Assembly: GCA_963555705.1 (NCBI GenBank)
Contig: OY743190.1
Span: forward strand, 17,181,491 to 17,245,490
Direction: 5' to 3'
DNA from: Ligustrum vulgare
Taxonomy: Eukaryota; Streptophyta; Magnoliopsida; Lamiales; Oleaceae
Length of the DNA: 64,000 nt
Below the pieces are notes generated by a model that saw nothing but the letters and a program-made list of their open reading frames with translations, had not been told where the DNA came from and made no database searches. This document shows positions 30,751-42,440 of this stretch, piece by piece (position 1 is the first letter of the stretch; each line of letters starts with the position of its first letter). The position numbers and the translations under genes are program-made.

Positions 30751-32952
30751 TGTAACGCCCCGAGTTCCGAGAAACGCGGGAGCGTCACTTTTCTAAATTC
30801 TGGAATAAACTTTATTGCGGAAAATGACTAAATATTAAATATCACATTTAATAAATCAAAGTTTAGCGATAATTCCAAATTAAATAGAATAATTCTTACA
30901 AACTTATTAAAAATAAGAATTCTTGATAAAATGAAATTGTTTATTTAGAAATCCACGACTTTCAAAAATAATATCCAAATTATATTCTTCGCCATTGCCC
31001 ATCACTCGCCTCCGTCACCGAAATCTGCAAATTTGTTAAAACAACGGGGTGAGCATTTCAAAATGAAATACTCAGTAGACTCAACTCCAATAATTAATCT
31101 ACAAGATAATTGGACAAGTAATCATGCAAATAATGTAGTGATATTCTTTTCTTATTCATAGGCATCACATAGTGACACAAATGAACCATTCTTTTCTTAA
31201 ATCATGCTAGCAGATAAGTTATGACGTGCATAACATAAATTCTCAAATTTATCTCATACGAGATATTCTTTTCTTTTCTCATGCAATAAAGCATATAAAA
31301 TCACACAAATCCACATAATCACATGCAATTATAATATAAATCAATTAGTGGGGGCGAGTCTACCTTTAACGTTACGAGTTCTCAAAAATTGGAGCGGGAA
31401 GTACGTCAATCTCTTAATTCTTCAAATGATTCGTCTAGCCAAGAAAATTAATTAAATTAGTATTTTCGAAACTTGAATTTAAAGTAATTAACATAAATAA
31501 GATATAAGGATCTAATGGAATTTTAAGAGAATTGAGTTTAAAATTTAGGGACTGAAGTAGACTTTTTACAAAAAGATAAGGGCTGATTGAAATAGTTAAG
31601 AACTGCAGGGACCAAATTGTTACATACTGAAACTGAACAAAAATATTTTTGAATTACAAGGGGCTGAAATAACATCCCTTTAAAAGTGAGGACCCGAAAC
31701 CCACGAATATGAAAAATGGGGACTGAAACGGATGTATTTCGAAACTTGGGGCTGAGTGGGCAAAATTTTGAAAACTAAATAAATTACAAAATATTTATTC
31801 TTTTCTTTCCCATTCTCAGACTCGGACAAAAGAGAGAGACAGGGAGGTCGCGGCGAGCGAGCGACGGGAAAGGAGGATGCTCGGACTCCGGCTACTGACT
31901 TCATAGCCGGCGACATCGCCACCGTCTCGTGGTGGCGTCGGTGCGTGGGAGGGGCGGCTTTGGGCAGATTTGGGGTGCGAAGGGAAGGATTAACCGAGGC
32001 TGGATTGGGTTTTGGAGTGTGATTTCCGGCCAACAATCAAGTCGAATATTGAGGTAGGTGTTTGGATTTGTCTATTTCTTGTGTTTGGGTTTGATTTTTG
32101 GGGGTTTGGCTCAGATTTGGGAGTTGGGCAGGGGGCGGTTTGTGGTGGTGATGAGGTCGCGACAGTGGTTGGCCGTGTGTGGTTGGGGCGTTTGGTTGTG
32201 GCGACTGGTGGTGGTGATCTTGTTTCTGGCTCGTGGTGTTGGATTGGTGGTGGTGTGGAGGTTCGACATTGCGGTGATGTTACAGGGGGCGGTGTGCGAA
32301 TTTGGTGTGGGTGCAGACGGTGGTTGGGTGGTTTGGCAACGGCTGTGGTGTTGCTCAGGGTTCTAGGCTGGTTGTTGGAGTTGGTTGCTCCGGTGATGGG
32401 TGATGCAGATAGCGAACTTTGTCTACGGTGGAAATTGAGAGAAATATACCTTTGCTGGAGGCGGCTGCGTAGGTTTCGATAATGAAGTTGGGGGATTAAA
32501 TTAATAGTTGATTTAGGTGTTAAACATGGTAGCTTAGGTTAAAATCTTGGTTTATGGAAATCTTGTAAAAATTTTGGAAACGAGTATCGATTGCGTAAGG
32601 AAAACTTGGGGAGGAAGAAGCTGGTGAATAGGTTGGGTCAAAAGATGACTTATTGGGTTTTTAAATGGGCCTGAATGATTGGTAGCAAAAAAAACATTTG
32701 GACTCGATAAATTGGATTGGACTAAAATATTTCAAATTGGGACTTAATAAAATTAATACTTGGACTTTTGAAAATAAACTGTGATATTAAAATATTTTTG
32801 ATAAAATTGAAATTAGACTAAGTCTTTAAATAAGTTTAATTTCACTTAATTGGCTAGACGAATACTCCTTTAAATTAAATGGAAAAGCCGTAGTGACGCG
32901 CACTTAGAGTTCTAAATATTTTATAAAGAATTTAAAATTCCCGGTCGCTACA
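30751..32952 (-). repeat. 3' LTR of element B
   Basis: 2202 bp, TGTAACGCCCC...GGTCGCTACA on the plus strand. It contains degenerate GGGACT repeats (31540-31760) and a GC-rich, G(T)GG-rich block (31830-32480). Open frames here are shadows of that composition. Confidence 0.95.
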
Positions 32953-32955
32953 ACC

Positions 32956-34176
32956 CTACCACCTTAAAATAATTTCGTCCTCGAAATTTAAACTTACTTG
33001 GTCTAAAATATCTGGATACTTGGCCAGAATTTCTTCTTCTTTCTCCCATGTAGCCTCATCGCTACCATGTCTACCCCACTGGACTTTGACTAGTGAAATT
33101 TCTTTATTTCTTAGGACATGGACTTTTCTATCGATGATGCACGTGGGTGCCTCTTCATAATATAGATTCTTCTGAATTGGGATTGACTGAAAGTTCACCA
33201 CGTGACTGGGATCGTGAACATACTTCCTCAATAAAGAGATGTGAAAAACATTGTGTATAGCCGATAGCTCGGGTGGCAATGCTAGACGGTAAGCCACATT
33301 ACCTACTTTCTCCAATATTTCAAAAGGTCCGATAAATCGAGGCCTTAATTTCCCTTTCTTGCCAAAACGAATAGTGCCCTTCATAGGAGAGATTTTCAAA
33401 AACACTTTCTCTCCAATCTCGAACTCCAAGTCTTTCCTCCTCTGATCGGCATAGCTTTTCTGTCTGTCCTGGGCAGCTTTAATTCGCAATCTTATTTTCT
33501 CGATAGCCTCTACGGTCTTTTCAATTAATTCGGGGCCCAATAGCTTCCTCTCGCCAACCTCATCCCAATATACCGGCGATCGACATCTTCGCCCATACAG
33601 TGCTTCAAACGGTGCCATACCAATGGTAGCCTGGAAACTGTTATTGTAAGCAAACTCCACCAATGGCAAGTGAGCTTCCCAATTGCCTCTTAGGTCCAAC
33701 ACACAGGCTCTAAGCATATCCTCTAAAGTCTGAATTGTGCGTTCAGACTGCCCGTCTGTCTGCGGGTGGTAAGCGGTACTAAAATTTAATTTAGTCCCCA
33801 TAGCCGTGTGTAGGCTCTTCCAAAATCTCGAAGTGAATCTCGGATCCCTATCTGAAACAATAGACGCTGGAACCCCGTGAAGTCGAACTATCTCCCTGAT
33901 GTAAATATGGGCCAAGTGATCTATACTGAGAGTCATCCGCACTGGAAGAAAATGGGATGACTTTGTAAGTCGGTCTACAATAACCCAGATGGCGTCATGT
34001 CCCCTCACTGTTCTTGGTAAACCTGTTACGAAATCCATGGAAATCTTCTCCCATTTCCATTCCGGAATATCTAAAGGATTTAGTAGTCCTGATGGTCTCT
34101 GATGTTCAGCCTTGACCTGCTGGCAGGTCATGCATCGTGAGACAAACTTGGCAATGCACCCTTTCATATTCCTCCA
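32956..34176 (-). pseudogene. Integrase with chromodomain of element B (3' segment of pol)
   Basis: About 400 codons open after a TAG at 34179-34177. The second half of the zinc finger (CMTCQQ) is followed by the catalytic triad: D in MDFVTGLP, D in VSDRDPRF and E in QSERTIQT, spaced 60 and 35 residues as expected. A chromodomain follows near the C-terminus ([10 protein letters not shown]...[16 protein letters not shown]), which in this clade steers integration to heterochromatin. The stop codon TAG lies within the polypurine tract. The TAG interrupting the zinc finger replaces an expected Trp codon (TGG), a C-to-T type change on the plus strand. Confidence 0.9.
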
Positions 34177-35375
34177 CTAGAATGTGGTACGCAAATCTCG
34201 GTACATCTTTGTTCCTCCTGGGTGAGCTGCATACGGAGCTGAGTGGGCTTCCCTCAATATTTCATTCCTGATCTGATCATCTTTCGGCACACATAGGCGA
34301 CCCTTAAATAATAGTGCCTTGTCAATTTCGATTTCAAAATCTGCTCTCTTGCCGGTTCCAACTTCGGATTTGATCTTCTCCAAAAACTTATCACTTTCTT
34401 GAGCCATCACGATTCTGCTTCTCAAATCTGGTTTAACTGTCAAATTTGTCAATCTGCTAGAACTTTGTATTCCTGGGTTTCTTACTTAAATTCTCAAGTT
34501 CTGAAAATCCCGAATCAACTGTTCTTGTACTGTTCCCAAAGCTGATAATTGACCCACGTCCTTCCTGCTTAGTGCATCTGCAACCTTATTAGCCTTACCC
34601 GAGTGGTAAAGAATAGTACAATCATAATCCTTCACCAGTTCCAACCATCGACGCTGTCTCATGTTCAATTCCTTCTGAGTGAAGAAATATTTGAGACTCT
34701 TATGGTCGGTGTAAATCTCGCACTTACTCCCATATAGGTAATGTCGCCAAATCTTAAGAGCGTGCACAACAGCTGCCAGTTCTAGATCATGCGTCGGATA
34801 GTTTTTCTCGTATGGCTTCAACTGTCTCGAAGCATAGGCAATCACTTTACCTTTTTGCATCAACACACATCCCAAACCATGTTTCGAGGCATCACTGTAT
34901 ATCACAAAATCCTCGGATCCATCCGGCACGGTTAACACTGGTGCTGAAACCAGTCTATTCTTCAATTCCTGGAAGCTTCGTTCACACTGCTCTGTCCACT
35001 GGAATTTTACACCTTTTCGTGTCAACTGAGTCATGGGACCCGCTATCTTGGAGAAACCCTCTATAAATCGCCGGTAATATCCAGCTAGTCCCAAAAAGCT
35101 TCTTACATCACCGGCATTCGCTGGCGTAGTCCAATTACTCACTGTCTCCACTTTTGACGGATCAACTTCGATGCCATTGATTGTAACAATATGACCCAGA
35201 AAGCCTATCTTCTCCAGCCAAAATTCACATTTCTTAAATTTGGCGAATAGCTTTTCTGCCCGTAGTGTCTCCAACACGATTCTCAGATGTTCTGTATGCT
35301 GTTGTGAATCTTTAGAATAGACCAGAATATCGTCAATGAAGACAATGACGAACTTATCCAAGTACTGATGGAAAA
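34177..35375 (-). pseudogene. RT C-terminal half, RNase H and integrase N-terminus of element B
   Basis: The frame resumes after a one-base deletion near 35376. It holds the RT active site FIDDILVYS, the RNase H signature [13 protein letters not shown], the RNase H tail [15 protein letters not shown] and the first half of the integrase HHCC finger. A TAA at 34488-34486 (after NLRI) and a TAG at 34179-34177 break it into three. The sequence on both sides of each stop stays in one frame, so these are single point mutations. Confidence 0.9.
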
Positions 35376-36385
35376 CCGGTTCATCAAGTCCATAAATACT
35401 GCAGGCGCGTTCGTAAGACCGAATGGCATCACCGTGAACTCATAGTGTCCATATCGAGTCCTAAACGCTGTTTTTTGTATATCCGAAGACTTGATCTTCA
35501 ATTGATGGTAATCGGACCTTAAGTCCATCTTTGAAAATACCGCAGCTCCTTTCAGTTGATCGAATAAATCTTCGATTCTGGGCAAGGGGTACTTGTTCTT
35601 TATTGTCAACTTGTTCAATTCCCGATAGTCTATGCACATTCTCATACTGCCATCCTTCTTCTTCACAAATAGCACAGGTGCTCCCCACGGGGACACACTT
35701 GGCCTAATAAAGCCCTTCTCTAGTAATTCTTCCAGTTGGACCTTCAGTTCTTGCAATTCTTTCGGTACCATACGATACGGGGCTTTCGAAACAGGGGCAG
35801 CTCCTGGCACCAAGTCAATAGCGAATTCCACCTGTCTATCCGGCGGGGTGCCCGGTAGGTCTTCTGGAAAAACATCTTGAAAGTCACACACAACTGGCAC
35901 TGACTCCAATTTGATTTCCTCGGCAGGCTTTCCTTGGAGGTTAACCAGGTAACTCTGACAGTTTCCCTTGGCAATCATCTTTTCGGCTTGCATAGCTGAG
36001 ATAAGGCGAGGAAGCACTTTAACCTTCGAACCGTAAAATCTGAACACCTCATCCCCATTCTTCCGAAATACTACTTCTTTCTCATGGCACATGATCGCGG
36101 CACGGTTAGAGCTCAGCCAATCCATTCCTAGGATAATGTCGAAATCCTTCATTGGAATAATATTCAGGTCTGCCTCAAGTACTATCCCGTCAAAATCTAT
36201 TCGTATAGACTTGACTATCCTATTAGTATCAAGAATCTCTCCTGACGGTAAGCTTACTTCAAGCATGCTACCAGTCGTTTCACCCACTAAATTCAATCTA
36301 GTTAAGCATGAGTCGGAAATAAATGAATGTGTGGCACCCGAATCTATTAGGACGTATACGGGAATACCAGAAACGGATAAAATTC
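35376..36385 (-). pseudogene. Protease and RT N-terminal half of element B
   Basis: Begins at the 3' side of the candidate intron (GGA ATT TTA TCC frame). It encodes protease with [11 protein letters not shown], the linker, then RT motifs [31 protein letters not shown] and MPFGLTNAP. In the RT motif usually read as DLRSGYHQ, Gly is replaced by Asp (DLRSDYHQ). Register is lost near 35376 at a missing G in the ...MNR/VF... region. There is no ATG start of its own; it depends on joining to gag. Confidence 0.9.
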
Positions 36386-36471
36386 CTGTTATCGTCGTTC
36401 ATATTATTAATTCGAGCATGATATATGAAATTAAGTAATATGAGTATATGAATGCTGAAATAATGGTATAC
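36386..36471 (-). other. Candidate spliceosomal intron between gag and protease of element B
   Basis: On the minus strand, exon end TTGCAG|GTATACC (donor at 36471) and ATAACAG|GAATTT (acceptor at 36386) enclose 86 AT-rich bases with several stop codons and branch-point-like TTAAT strings. Reading without splicing ends gag 13 codons later. Removing the 86 bases joins the phase-1 codon G|GA and puts gag exactly in frame with protease, as in the unbroken gag-pol of typical Tekay elements. No TSD or element-like ends mark it as an ordinary small insertion. Confidence 0.7.
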
Positions 36472-37501
36472 CTGCAATCACGTCGGAGTTCTCAACGGCG
36501 TCCATGGCAAATACCCTAGCCTTCCCCTTCCTGTTCTGGTCAATGTTCTTCTTCTGGTCTGAGCCTTGAGCAGGTGCTGCGTTGCAATCTCGAGCAAAGT
36601 GGCCCGATTGGCCACATCGGTAACAAACAACCTTGTTGCCAAAGAGGCATTCTCCTTTGTGTGTCTTCTGGCACTTCGGACATGGTGGAAGGAAACTAGT
36701 CACCTGACCTCTGTTAGGTCCTGTATTTTGTCTCTTATTGAAATTCTGGTTCCTGTTCTGATGGTGGCCATGCCATTTCCGTTTACCTTGATGCCCTTGA
36801 TTGTTCCGATTGCCTTGAGTGCCAATCTTTGCACCAGCAAAAGCTACAGCCTGAGCCTTCTTCACAACTTCTCTATAAGTGGGCAGTTCATGTGAGCCAA
36901 CAATCTGCCTGATATCCGATCGAAGACCCTTCTCAAATCGGCGTGCCTTCTTAACTTCGGTTTCCACTAGATGTGGAGCATATCGTGACAGTTCTTCGAA
37001 CTTCCGTTCATAGTCAGTGATGTCCATCTCGCCCTGAACTAGCTGTAAAAATTCGGTCTCCTTATGGTCTCGGAGGGCTTGTGGGAAGAACTTGTCTTTG
37101 ATCTCTTCCTCAAACTCTTCCCATGTCAACGCTGCCTGTTCCTCTGCGGTCCTAGTCCGTGATGCGGACTCCCACCAAAAGCCAGCCCTACCGATAAGCA
37201 TAAACTTCGCGCAAGTAACCTTCTTGTCCTCAGGGCAAGAGATATGCTTGAAAATCCTCTCGATTCCCTGTAACCACTCCTCCACGGCCAACGGATTGTC
37301 CCCGTCATCAAAAGTGGACGGACGATACCTCCTGAATTGTTCGATAATTGGCACTGAGGAACCTGTTGGGGCCTGCCTCAAATCTTGCACGGCCAGAAGT
37401 AAGTCCTTGATGATACTGGATTGGGCCGTGGGGCCCTGTCCTGGGTTCTCTAGTTCAGATGTAGCACGATCCGTTAAACTCCTGTTAATGCGTCTAGCCA
37501 T
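36431..37501 (-). CDS. Gag of element B
   Basis: 356-aa frame from the ATG at 37501. Retrotransposon gag core: RYRPSTFDDGDNPLAVEEW, then WWESASRTR, FPQALRDHKETEFLQL and YAPHLVETEVKKARRFEKGL. A basic Asn/Gln/Arg-rich linker and a single CCHC zinc knuckle CYRCGQSGHFARDC follow. It forms the capsid that packages element RNA in the cytoplasm. The last 13 codons after the knuckle region come from reading into the candidate intron; the spliced form would continue into protease. No stops or frameshifts. Confidence 0.9.
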   Translation of the reverse strand: MARRINRSLTDRATSELENPGQGPTAQSSIIKDLLLAVQDLRQAPTGSSVPIIEQFRRYRPSTFDDGDNPLAVEEWLQGIERIFKHISCPEDKKVTCAKFMLIGRAGFWWESASRTRTAEEQAALTWEEFEEEIKDKFFPQALRDHKETEFLQLVQGEMDITDYERKFEELSRYAPHLVETEVKKARRFEKGLRSDIRQIVGSHELPTYREVVKKAQAVAFAGAKIGTQGNRNNQGHQGKRKWHGHHQNRNQNFNKRQNTGPNRGQVTSFLPPCPKCQKTHKGECLFGNKVVCYRCGQSGHFARDCNAAPAQGSDQKKNIDQNRKGKARVFAMDAVENSDVIAGIPLFQHSYTHIT

Positions 37502-37713
37502 TCCCTTTAAAATGAAAACAAGGAACGTGTTGGTAACTTCTGATAAAAATTTGTACCAAATATTGCAATTAATTCAACTCCAATATGAACGAAAATGAAA
37601 ATATTCTCATTAATATTTTAAAATTCCTTCAATTGAGGGTACAAAATATAGAATTGCCAATACGGGGAATGGAATAATGCTAGGCAAAAATTTTAAGATA
37701 ACTCTCATATATT

Positions 37714-38163
37714 CTACATCTTCGACGGTGACATGGGAGATATCGATCCTGGTGTGCCGGGGGTATAATCTGGTGCGCCCGGGGTCATAGTTGGTGAGTC
37801 AAAGGTATACCCTGGTGAGCCAGGAGTATAGTCATATATGCCTGACTCGGCGTCGGGTATCTCCGCTGGTTCTTCCTCGTCATCTGATAGAATAATTATC
37901 TCCTGTGCTGGAGCACGGGTTAGGTAGCGGTCCCACCGCATTACAAATTCGTCACAGACAGTCTGGAAGTTCACGTCTTCTCCTAGACGTCTCTTCACGT
38001 CATTATAAAACTTGATCGCTAATTCACGCTGACATTCTGGGAATGTTGACAAGAGGCGGCTAATAGATTGAGCGTCAGTCAGCCTAAGTCCACTAGCTAT
38101 AGCGTCATGACGTATGACACAATAACGAAGGATATGGTTTGATATCCCGTCAATTGGTTCCAT
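37714..38163 (-). CDS. Extra ORF between 5' LTR and gag of element B
   Basis: 149-aa intact ORF in element sense, ATG at 38163, 212 bases before gag. The N-terminal ~90 residues look globular and helical. A classic SUMO-interaction-like motif EIIILSDDEEE (hydrophobic core plus acidic tail) follows. The C-terminus is a Pro/Thr/Ser-rich repeat based on YTPGSPG/YTPGTPG, loosely like a polymerase II C-terminal-domain repeat. I do not recognise a family. Extra ORFs are known in some plant LTR elements, usually with unknown roles. It is not visible in element A's leader. Confidence 0.65.
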   Translation of the reverse strand: MEPIDGISNHILRYCVIRHDAIASGLRLTDAQSISRLLSTFPECQRELAIKFYNDVKRRLGEDVNFQTVCDEFVMRWDRYLTRAPAQEIIILSDDEEEPAEIPDAESGIYDYTPGSPGYTFDSPTMTPGAPDYTPGTPGSISPMSPSKM

Positions 38164-38550
38164 GCCTAGAATCCATTATGCAAAGTCCAGTTAGGGTTTT
38201 ATTATTTATTTAAATCTAGGGACGAAATATTTTATGAAAAATTTTCTTCAACCGTACTAATTCCCATTATGCTCCAAAACTCGTTTCTTTCTTTCTTTCT
38301 CATTATTTCGGATACTATTTTTCTAATTATTTCTCGTCTTTTCTTTTCTTTCTTTTCTCGTCAATTTCTCAAAACATTTATTCCCAAGTATCCGAAATAA
38401 ATAAATAAAACAAACATGCTAAACTTCGTTACCTTCGGAGTCGGCGGAAAATGATGGCAATGGCAAAAAGTCGTCAAAACATTATTTTCTATTATTTTTT
38501 TTTTCTTACTTTTAGAAAAATTAATTTCTTATTTTATAAAAAATTTGCAA
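38164..38550 (-). other. 5' leader of element B
   Basis: Non-coding, AT- and T-rich leader between the primer-site hairpin and the extra ORF, related to element A at 8100-8435. Confidence 0.6.
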
Positions 38551-38582
38551 GTCTACAGAAACGTAGACCCGCTCTGATACCA
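38551..38582 (-). other. Primer-binding site and adjacent stem-loop of element B
   Basis: Minus strand TGGTATCAGAGC (38582-38571), for initiator Met-tRNA, three bases from the 5' LTR, followed by a perfect 6-bp stem-loop GTCTAC/GTAGAC at 38568-38551. Confidence 0.9.
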
Positions 38583-38585
38583 CGC

Positions 38586-40787
38586 TGTAACGCCCCGAGT
38601 TCCGAGAAACGCGGGAGCGTCACTTTTCTAAATTCTGGAATAAACTTTATTGCGGAAAATGACTAAATATTAAATATCACATTTAATAAATCAAAGTTTA
38701 GCGATAATTCCAAATTAAATAGAATAATTCTTACAAACTTATTAAAAATAAGAATTCTTGATAAAATGAAATTGTTTATTTAGAAATCCACGACTTTCAA
38801 AAATAATATCCAAATTATATTCTTCGCCATTGCCCATCACTCGCCTCCGTCACCGAAATCTGCAAATTTGTTAAAACAACGGGGTGAGCATTTCAAAATG
38901 AAATACTCAGTAGACTCAACTCCAATAATTAATCTACAAGATAATTGGACAAGTAATCATGCAAATAATGTAGTGATATTCTTTTCTTATTCATAGGCAT
39001 CACATAGTGACACAAATGAACCATTCTTTTCTTAAATCATGCTAGCAGATAAGTTATGACGTGCATAACATAAATTCTCAAATTTATCTCATACGAGATA
39101 TTCTTTTCTTTTCTCATGCAATAAAGCATATAAAATCACACAAATCCACATAATCACATGCAATTATAATATAAATCAATTAGTGGGGGCGAATCTACCT
39201 TTAACGTTACGAGTTCTCAAAAATTGGAGCGGGAAGTACGTCAATCTCTTAATTCTTCAAATGATTCGTCTAGCCAAGAAAATTAATTAAATTAGTATTT
39301 TCGAAACTTGAATTTAAAGTAATTAACATAAATAAGATATAAGGATCTAATGGAATTTTAAGAGAATTGAGTTTAAAATTTAGGGACTGAAGTAGACTTT
39401 TTACAAAAAGATAAGGGCTGATTGAAATAGTTAAGAACTGCAGGGACCAAATTGTTACATACTGAAACTGAACAAAAATATTTTTGAATTACAAGGGGCT
39501 GAAATAACATCCCTTTAAAAGTGAGGACCCGAAACCCACGAATATGAAAAATGGGGACTGAAACGGATGTATTTCGAAACTTGGGGCTGAGTGGGCAAAA
39601 TTTTGAAAACTAAATAAATTACAAAATATTTATTCTTTTCTTTCCCATTCTCAGACTCGGACAAAAGAGAGAGACAGGGAGGTCGCGGCGAGCGAGCGAC
39701 GGGAAAGGAGGATGCTCGGACTCCGGCTACTGACTTCATAGCCGGCGACATCGCCACCGTCTCGTGGTGGCGTCGGTGCGTGGGAGGGGCGGCTTTGGGC
39801 AGATTTGGGGTGCGAAGGGAAGGATTAACCGAGGCTGGATTGGGTTTTGGAGTGTGATTTCCGGCCAACAATCAAGTCGAATATTGAGGTAGGTGTTTGG
39901 ATTTGTCTATTTCTTGTGTTTGGGTTTGATTTTTGGGGGTTTGGCTCAGATTTGGGAGTTGGGCAGGGGGCGGTTTGTGGTGGTGATGAGGTCGCGACAG
40001 TGGTTGGCCGTGTGTAGTTGGGGCGTTTGGTTGTGGCGACTGGTGGTGGTGATCTTGTTTCTGGCTCGTGGTGTTGGATTGGTGGTGGTGTGGAGGTTCG
40101 ACATTGCGGTGATGTTACAGGGGGCGGTGTGCGAATTTGGTGTGGGTGCAGACGGTGGTTGGGTGGTTTGGCAACGGCTGTGGTGTTGCTCAGGGTTCTA
40201 GGCTGGTTGTTGGAGTTGGTTGCTCCGGTGATGGGTGATGCAGATAGCGAACTTTGTCTACGGTGGAAATTGAGAGAAATATACCTTTGCTGGAGGCGGC
40301 TGCGTAGGTTTCGATAATGAAGTTGGGGGATTAAATTAATAGTTGATTTAGGTGTTAAACATGGTAGCTTAGGTTAAAATCTTGGTTTATGGAAATCTTG
40401 TAAAAATTTTGGAAACGAGTATCGATTGCGTAAGGAAAACTTGGGGAGGAAGAAGCTGGTGAATAGGTTGGGTCAAAAGATGACTTATTGGGTTTTTAAA
40501 TGGGCCTGAATGATTGGTAGCAAAAAAAACATTTGGACTCGATAAATTGGATTGGACTAAAATATTTCAAATTGGGACTTAATAAAATTAATACTTGGAC
40601 TTTTGAAAATAAACTGTGATATTAAAATATTTTTGATAAAATTGAAATTAGACTAAGTCTTTAAATAAGTTTAATTTCACTTAATTGGCTAGACGAATAC
40701 TCCTTTAAATTAAATGGAAAAGCCGTAGCGACGCGCACTTAGAGTTCTAAATATTTTATAAAGAATTTAAAATTCCCGGTCGGTACA
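38586..40787 (-). repeat. 5' LTR of element B
   Basis: 2202 bp, partner of 30751-32952. The terminal GGTCGGTACA has one change from GGTCGCTACA. Followed by TSD GCCAT. Confidence 0.95.
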
Positions 40788-40792
40788 GCCAT

Positions 40793-40920
40793 AACCCCGT
40801 TCAATCAAACACAACAATGGATTCAGGTACGCTTCCGCTTCAGTTTGGATCTTGATAATTACAGCATGATGTTTGTGGATTTTAGATGAACATTCATCTA
40901 TATTAAATTTAATTTTAACA
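40793..40920 (+). repeat. 5' LTR of element F, right part
   Basis: Remaining 128 bp of F's left LTR, ending TTTTAACA, followed by AG and the primer site TGGTATCAGAGC at 40923-40934. Confidence 0.95.
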
Positions 40921-40934
40921 AGTGGTATCAGAGC

Positions 40935-42440
40935 CAACATCGTGTTGAATTATCAGATCAATTTTGTACGTGTATATGTAAAACCTAATTGTATGTATAT
41001 GCGCATAAGTCTGATTTCGAAACCATATTCAGCGAGATTTCATAAATTGAGAAATATACACACTGCAAAATTCGAAATTTTGGAAACCTGCATCAATATT
41101 TTTTTGGGATTCAGCCATTACTGTGTATGTATATATGCGAAAATAATTTTGGCTTAATAAAATTGGATTCAGTTATGGGTTTTGTATATTTCGAATTTGG
41201 GATTCAATATGAATTGTGGTTGAGTTGTAGTGTATGGATTTATGTTGGTTATGTGGTTGTTGATGGCGAATGGAGGTCGGAATTGGGTAGCCGCGCGCTG
41301 GGCGCGGTGGAATACATGGTCGCCGCGCGCGACGGGGTTGCAGTGGTACACCGCATTGCGCGCAGCGACGCCGGTGATGGCGCTGCAGCGCCGGTGCAGG
41401 CGGTGTGCGGCACTGCGCTCTTGTGCCTGGTGCGAGGCAGCGCGGCGGGGCTAGGGTTTGGCAAACCCTAGTTCTTTTCTTTTTTTTTGGGCAGAGGGGC
41501 CTTGATTGTAAATTTGAAGTCTTGAGGGACTTTTCTGCAATTACGAAATTGGCCTTATTTGACATTAAGTTCTCATGGTTTGTTTTAAATATTAATAAAA
41601 CCCTAAGTTTATAAAACATTTAAGTTGGCCCTCCAAACTTCTGAATTTACAAAATTAGGTCCCTAAAAGTAAGAAATCATTTAAGTTGGGTTTTAAGAAT
41701 TCTGAATTTTACGATTCAGTCCCTAAAGTTTCTGATTTTAATTAATTGGCCACTAAAGTTTGGGAAAGTTGTAATTTAGTCCTTCAAGTTTAAAAATAAT
41801 TCATAATTGGCCAATCAAGTTTAATTAAATTGCAATTTAACCATCCAACTTAATGATTACTTAATCCTAAAGTATTGAATTTCATAATTCAAATCCTAAA
41901 TCCTTAAATATATGCAAAACAATCAATTCAAGTTCAAATTTTGGTATAACGGACTCTTTTGAGAAATATAATATTTCGAAGTGAATTAACTGAAGCAACA
42001 TGTTGCCAAAGCAACATCTCTTGTGGAAATTAATTAACTTAGAATATTAGAAGGTTTCGTGTGTGTGTTGTTCATGCGGATATTGATCGGCCCAAAGGAA
42101 GGTCAATGTTTGGCTGGAATTTCACATGCACCTGTGGTGATAAACACGTAACGATTATTTTGTTTAACGTGTGATCAATAAATCGGTTCAAAGAAAGGTT
42201 TATTGGTTGACATGTCTTATTGTCAGTGTTTGATTACTACATCGAGGTACCACTTACAAGTTAATATTTCTGTCCAAAGACTAAATATTGATGTTGTGCT
42301 GGGTATCTTGTGATGGGCCTTACCATTATTTGAAATTATTATTTGCATAATAAAGTACTAATGTAAGCTATTTCCATCTTCTTCTCTATACAGTTAATTC
42401 ATCTGCTACCACAATATCTGCAAATCTTAATTCAATTCCC
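40935..42440 (+). other. Leader of element F
   Basis: 1.5 kb of transcribed non-coding leader. It contains a GC-rich island (about 41285-41470) and a run of degenerate TAGTCCCTNAA-type repeats (41620-41860). A pyrimidine-rich acceptor-like stretch ending TATACAG lies at about 42393, directly before a frame that stays open into gag, so a leader intron is possible. Confidence 0.6.

Larger units (their letters stand above)
30751..40787 (-). mobile_element. Element B: young Tekay-type chromovirus
   Basis: 10,037 bp, minus orientation, TSD GCCAT (30746-30750, 40788-40792). LTRs 30751-32952 and 38586-40787 are both 2202 bp and differ at about five sites by eye (about 0.2%). Order in sense: 5' LTR, tRNA-iMet primer site, extra 149-aa ORF, gag, candidate 86-nt intron, protease, RT, RNase H, integrase with chromodomain, polypurine tract, 3' LTR. 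The chromodomain and the TGTAGCGACC LTR start identify a chromovirus; long LTRs point to the Tekay/Del clade. Pol carries one frameshift and two nonsense codons, so this copy is defective despite its youth. Confidence 0.95.

Noticed and set aside
31680..32482. ORFs of 100-150 codons on both strands of the B LTR
   Set aside because: They overlap each other in a GC- and G(T)GG-rich stretch and have no recognisable domains.
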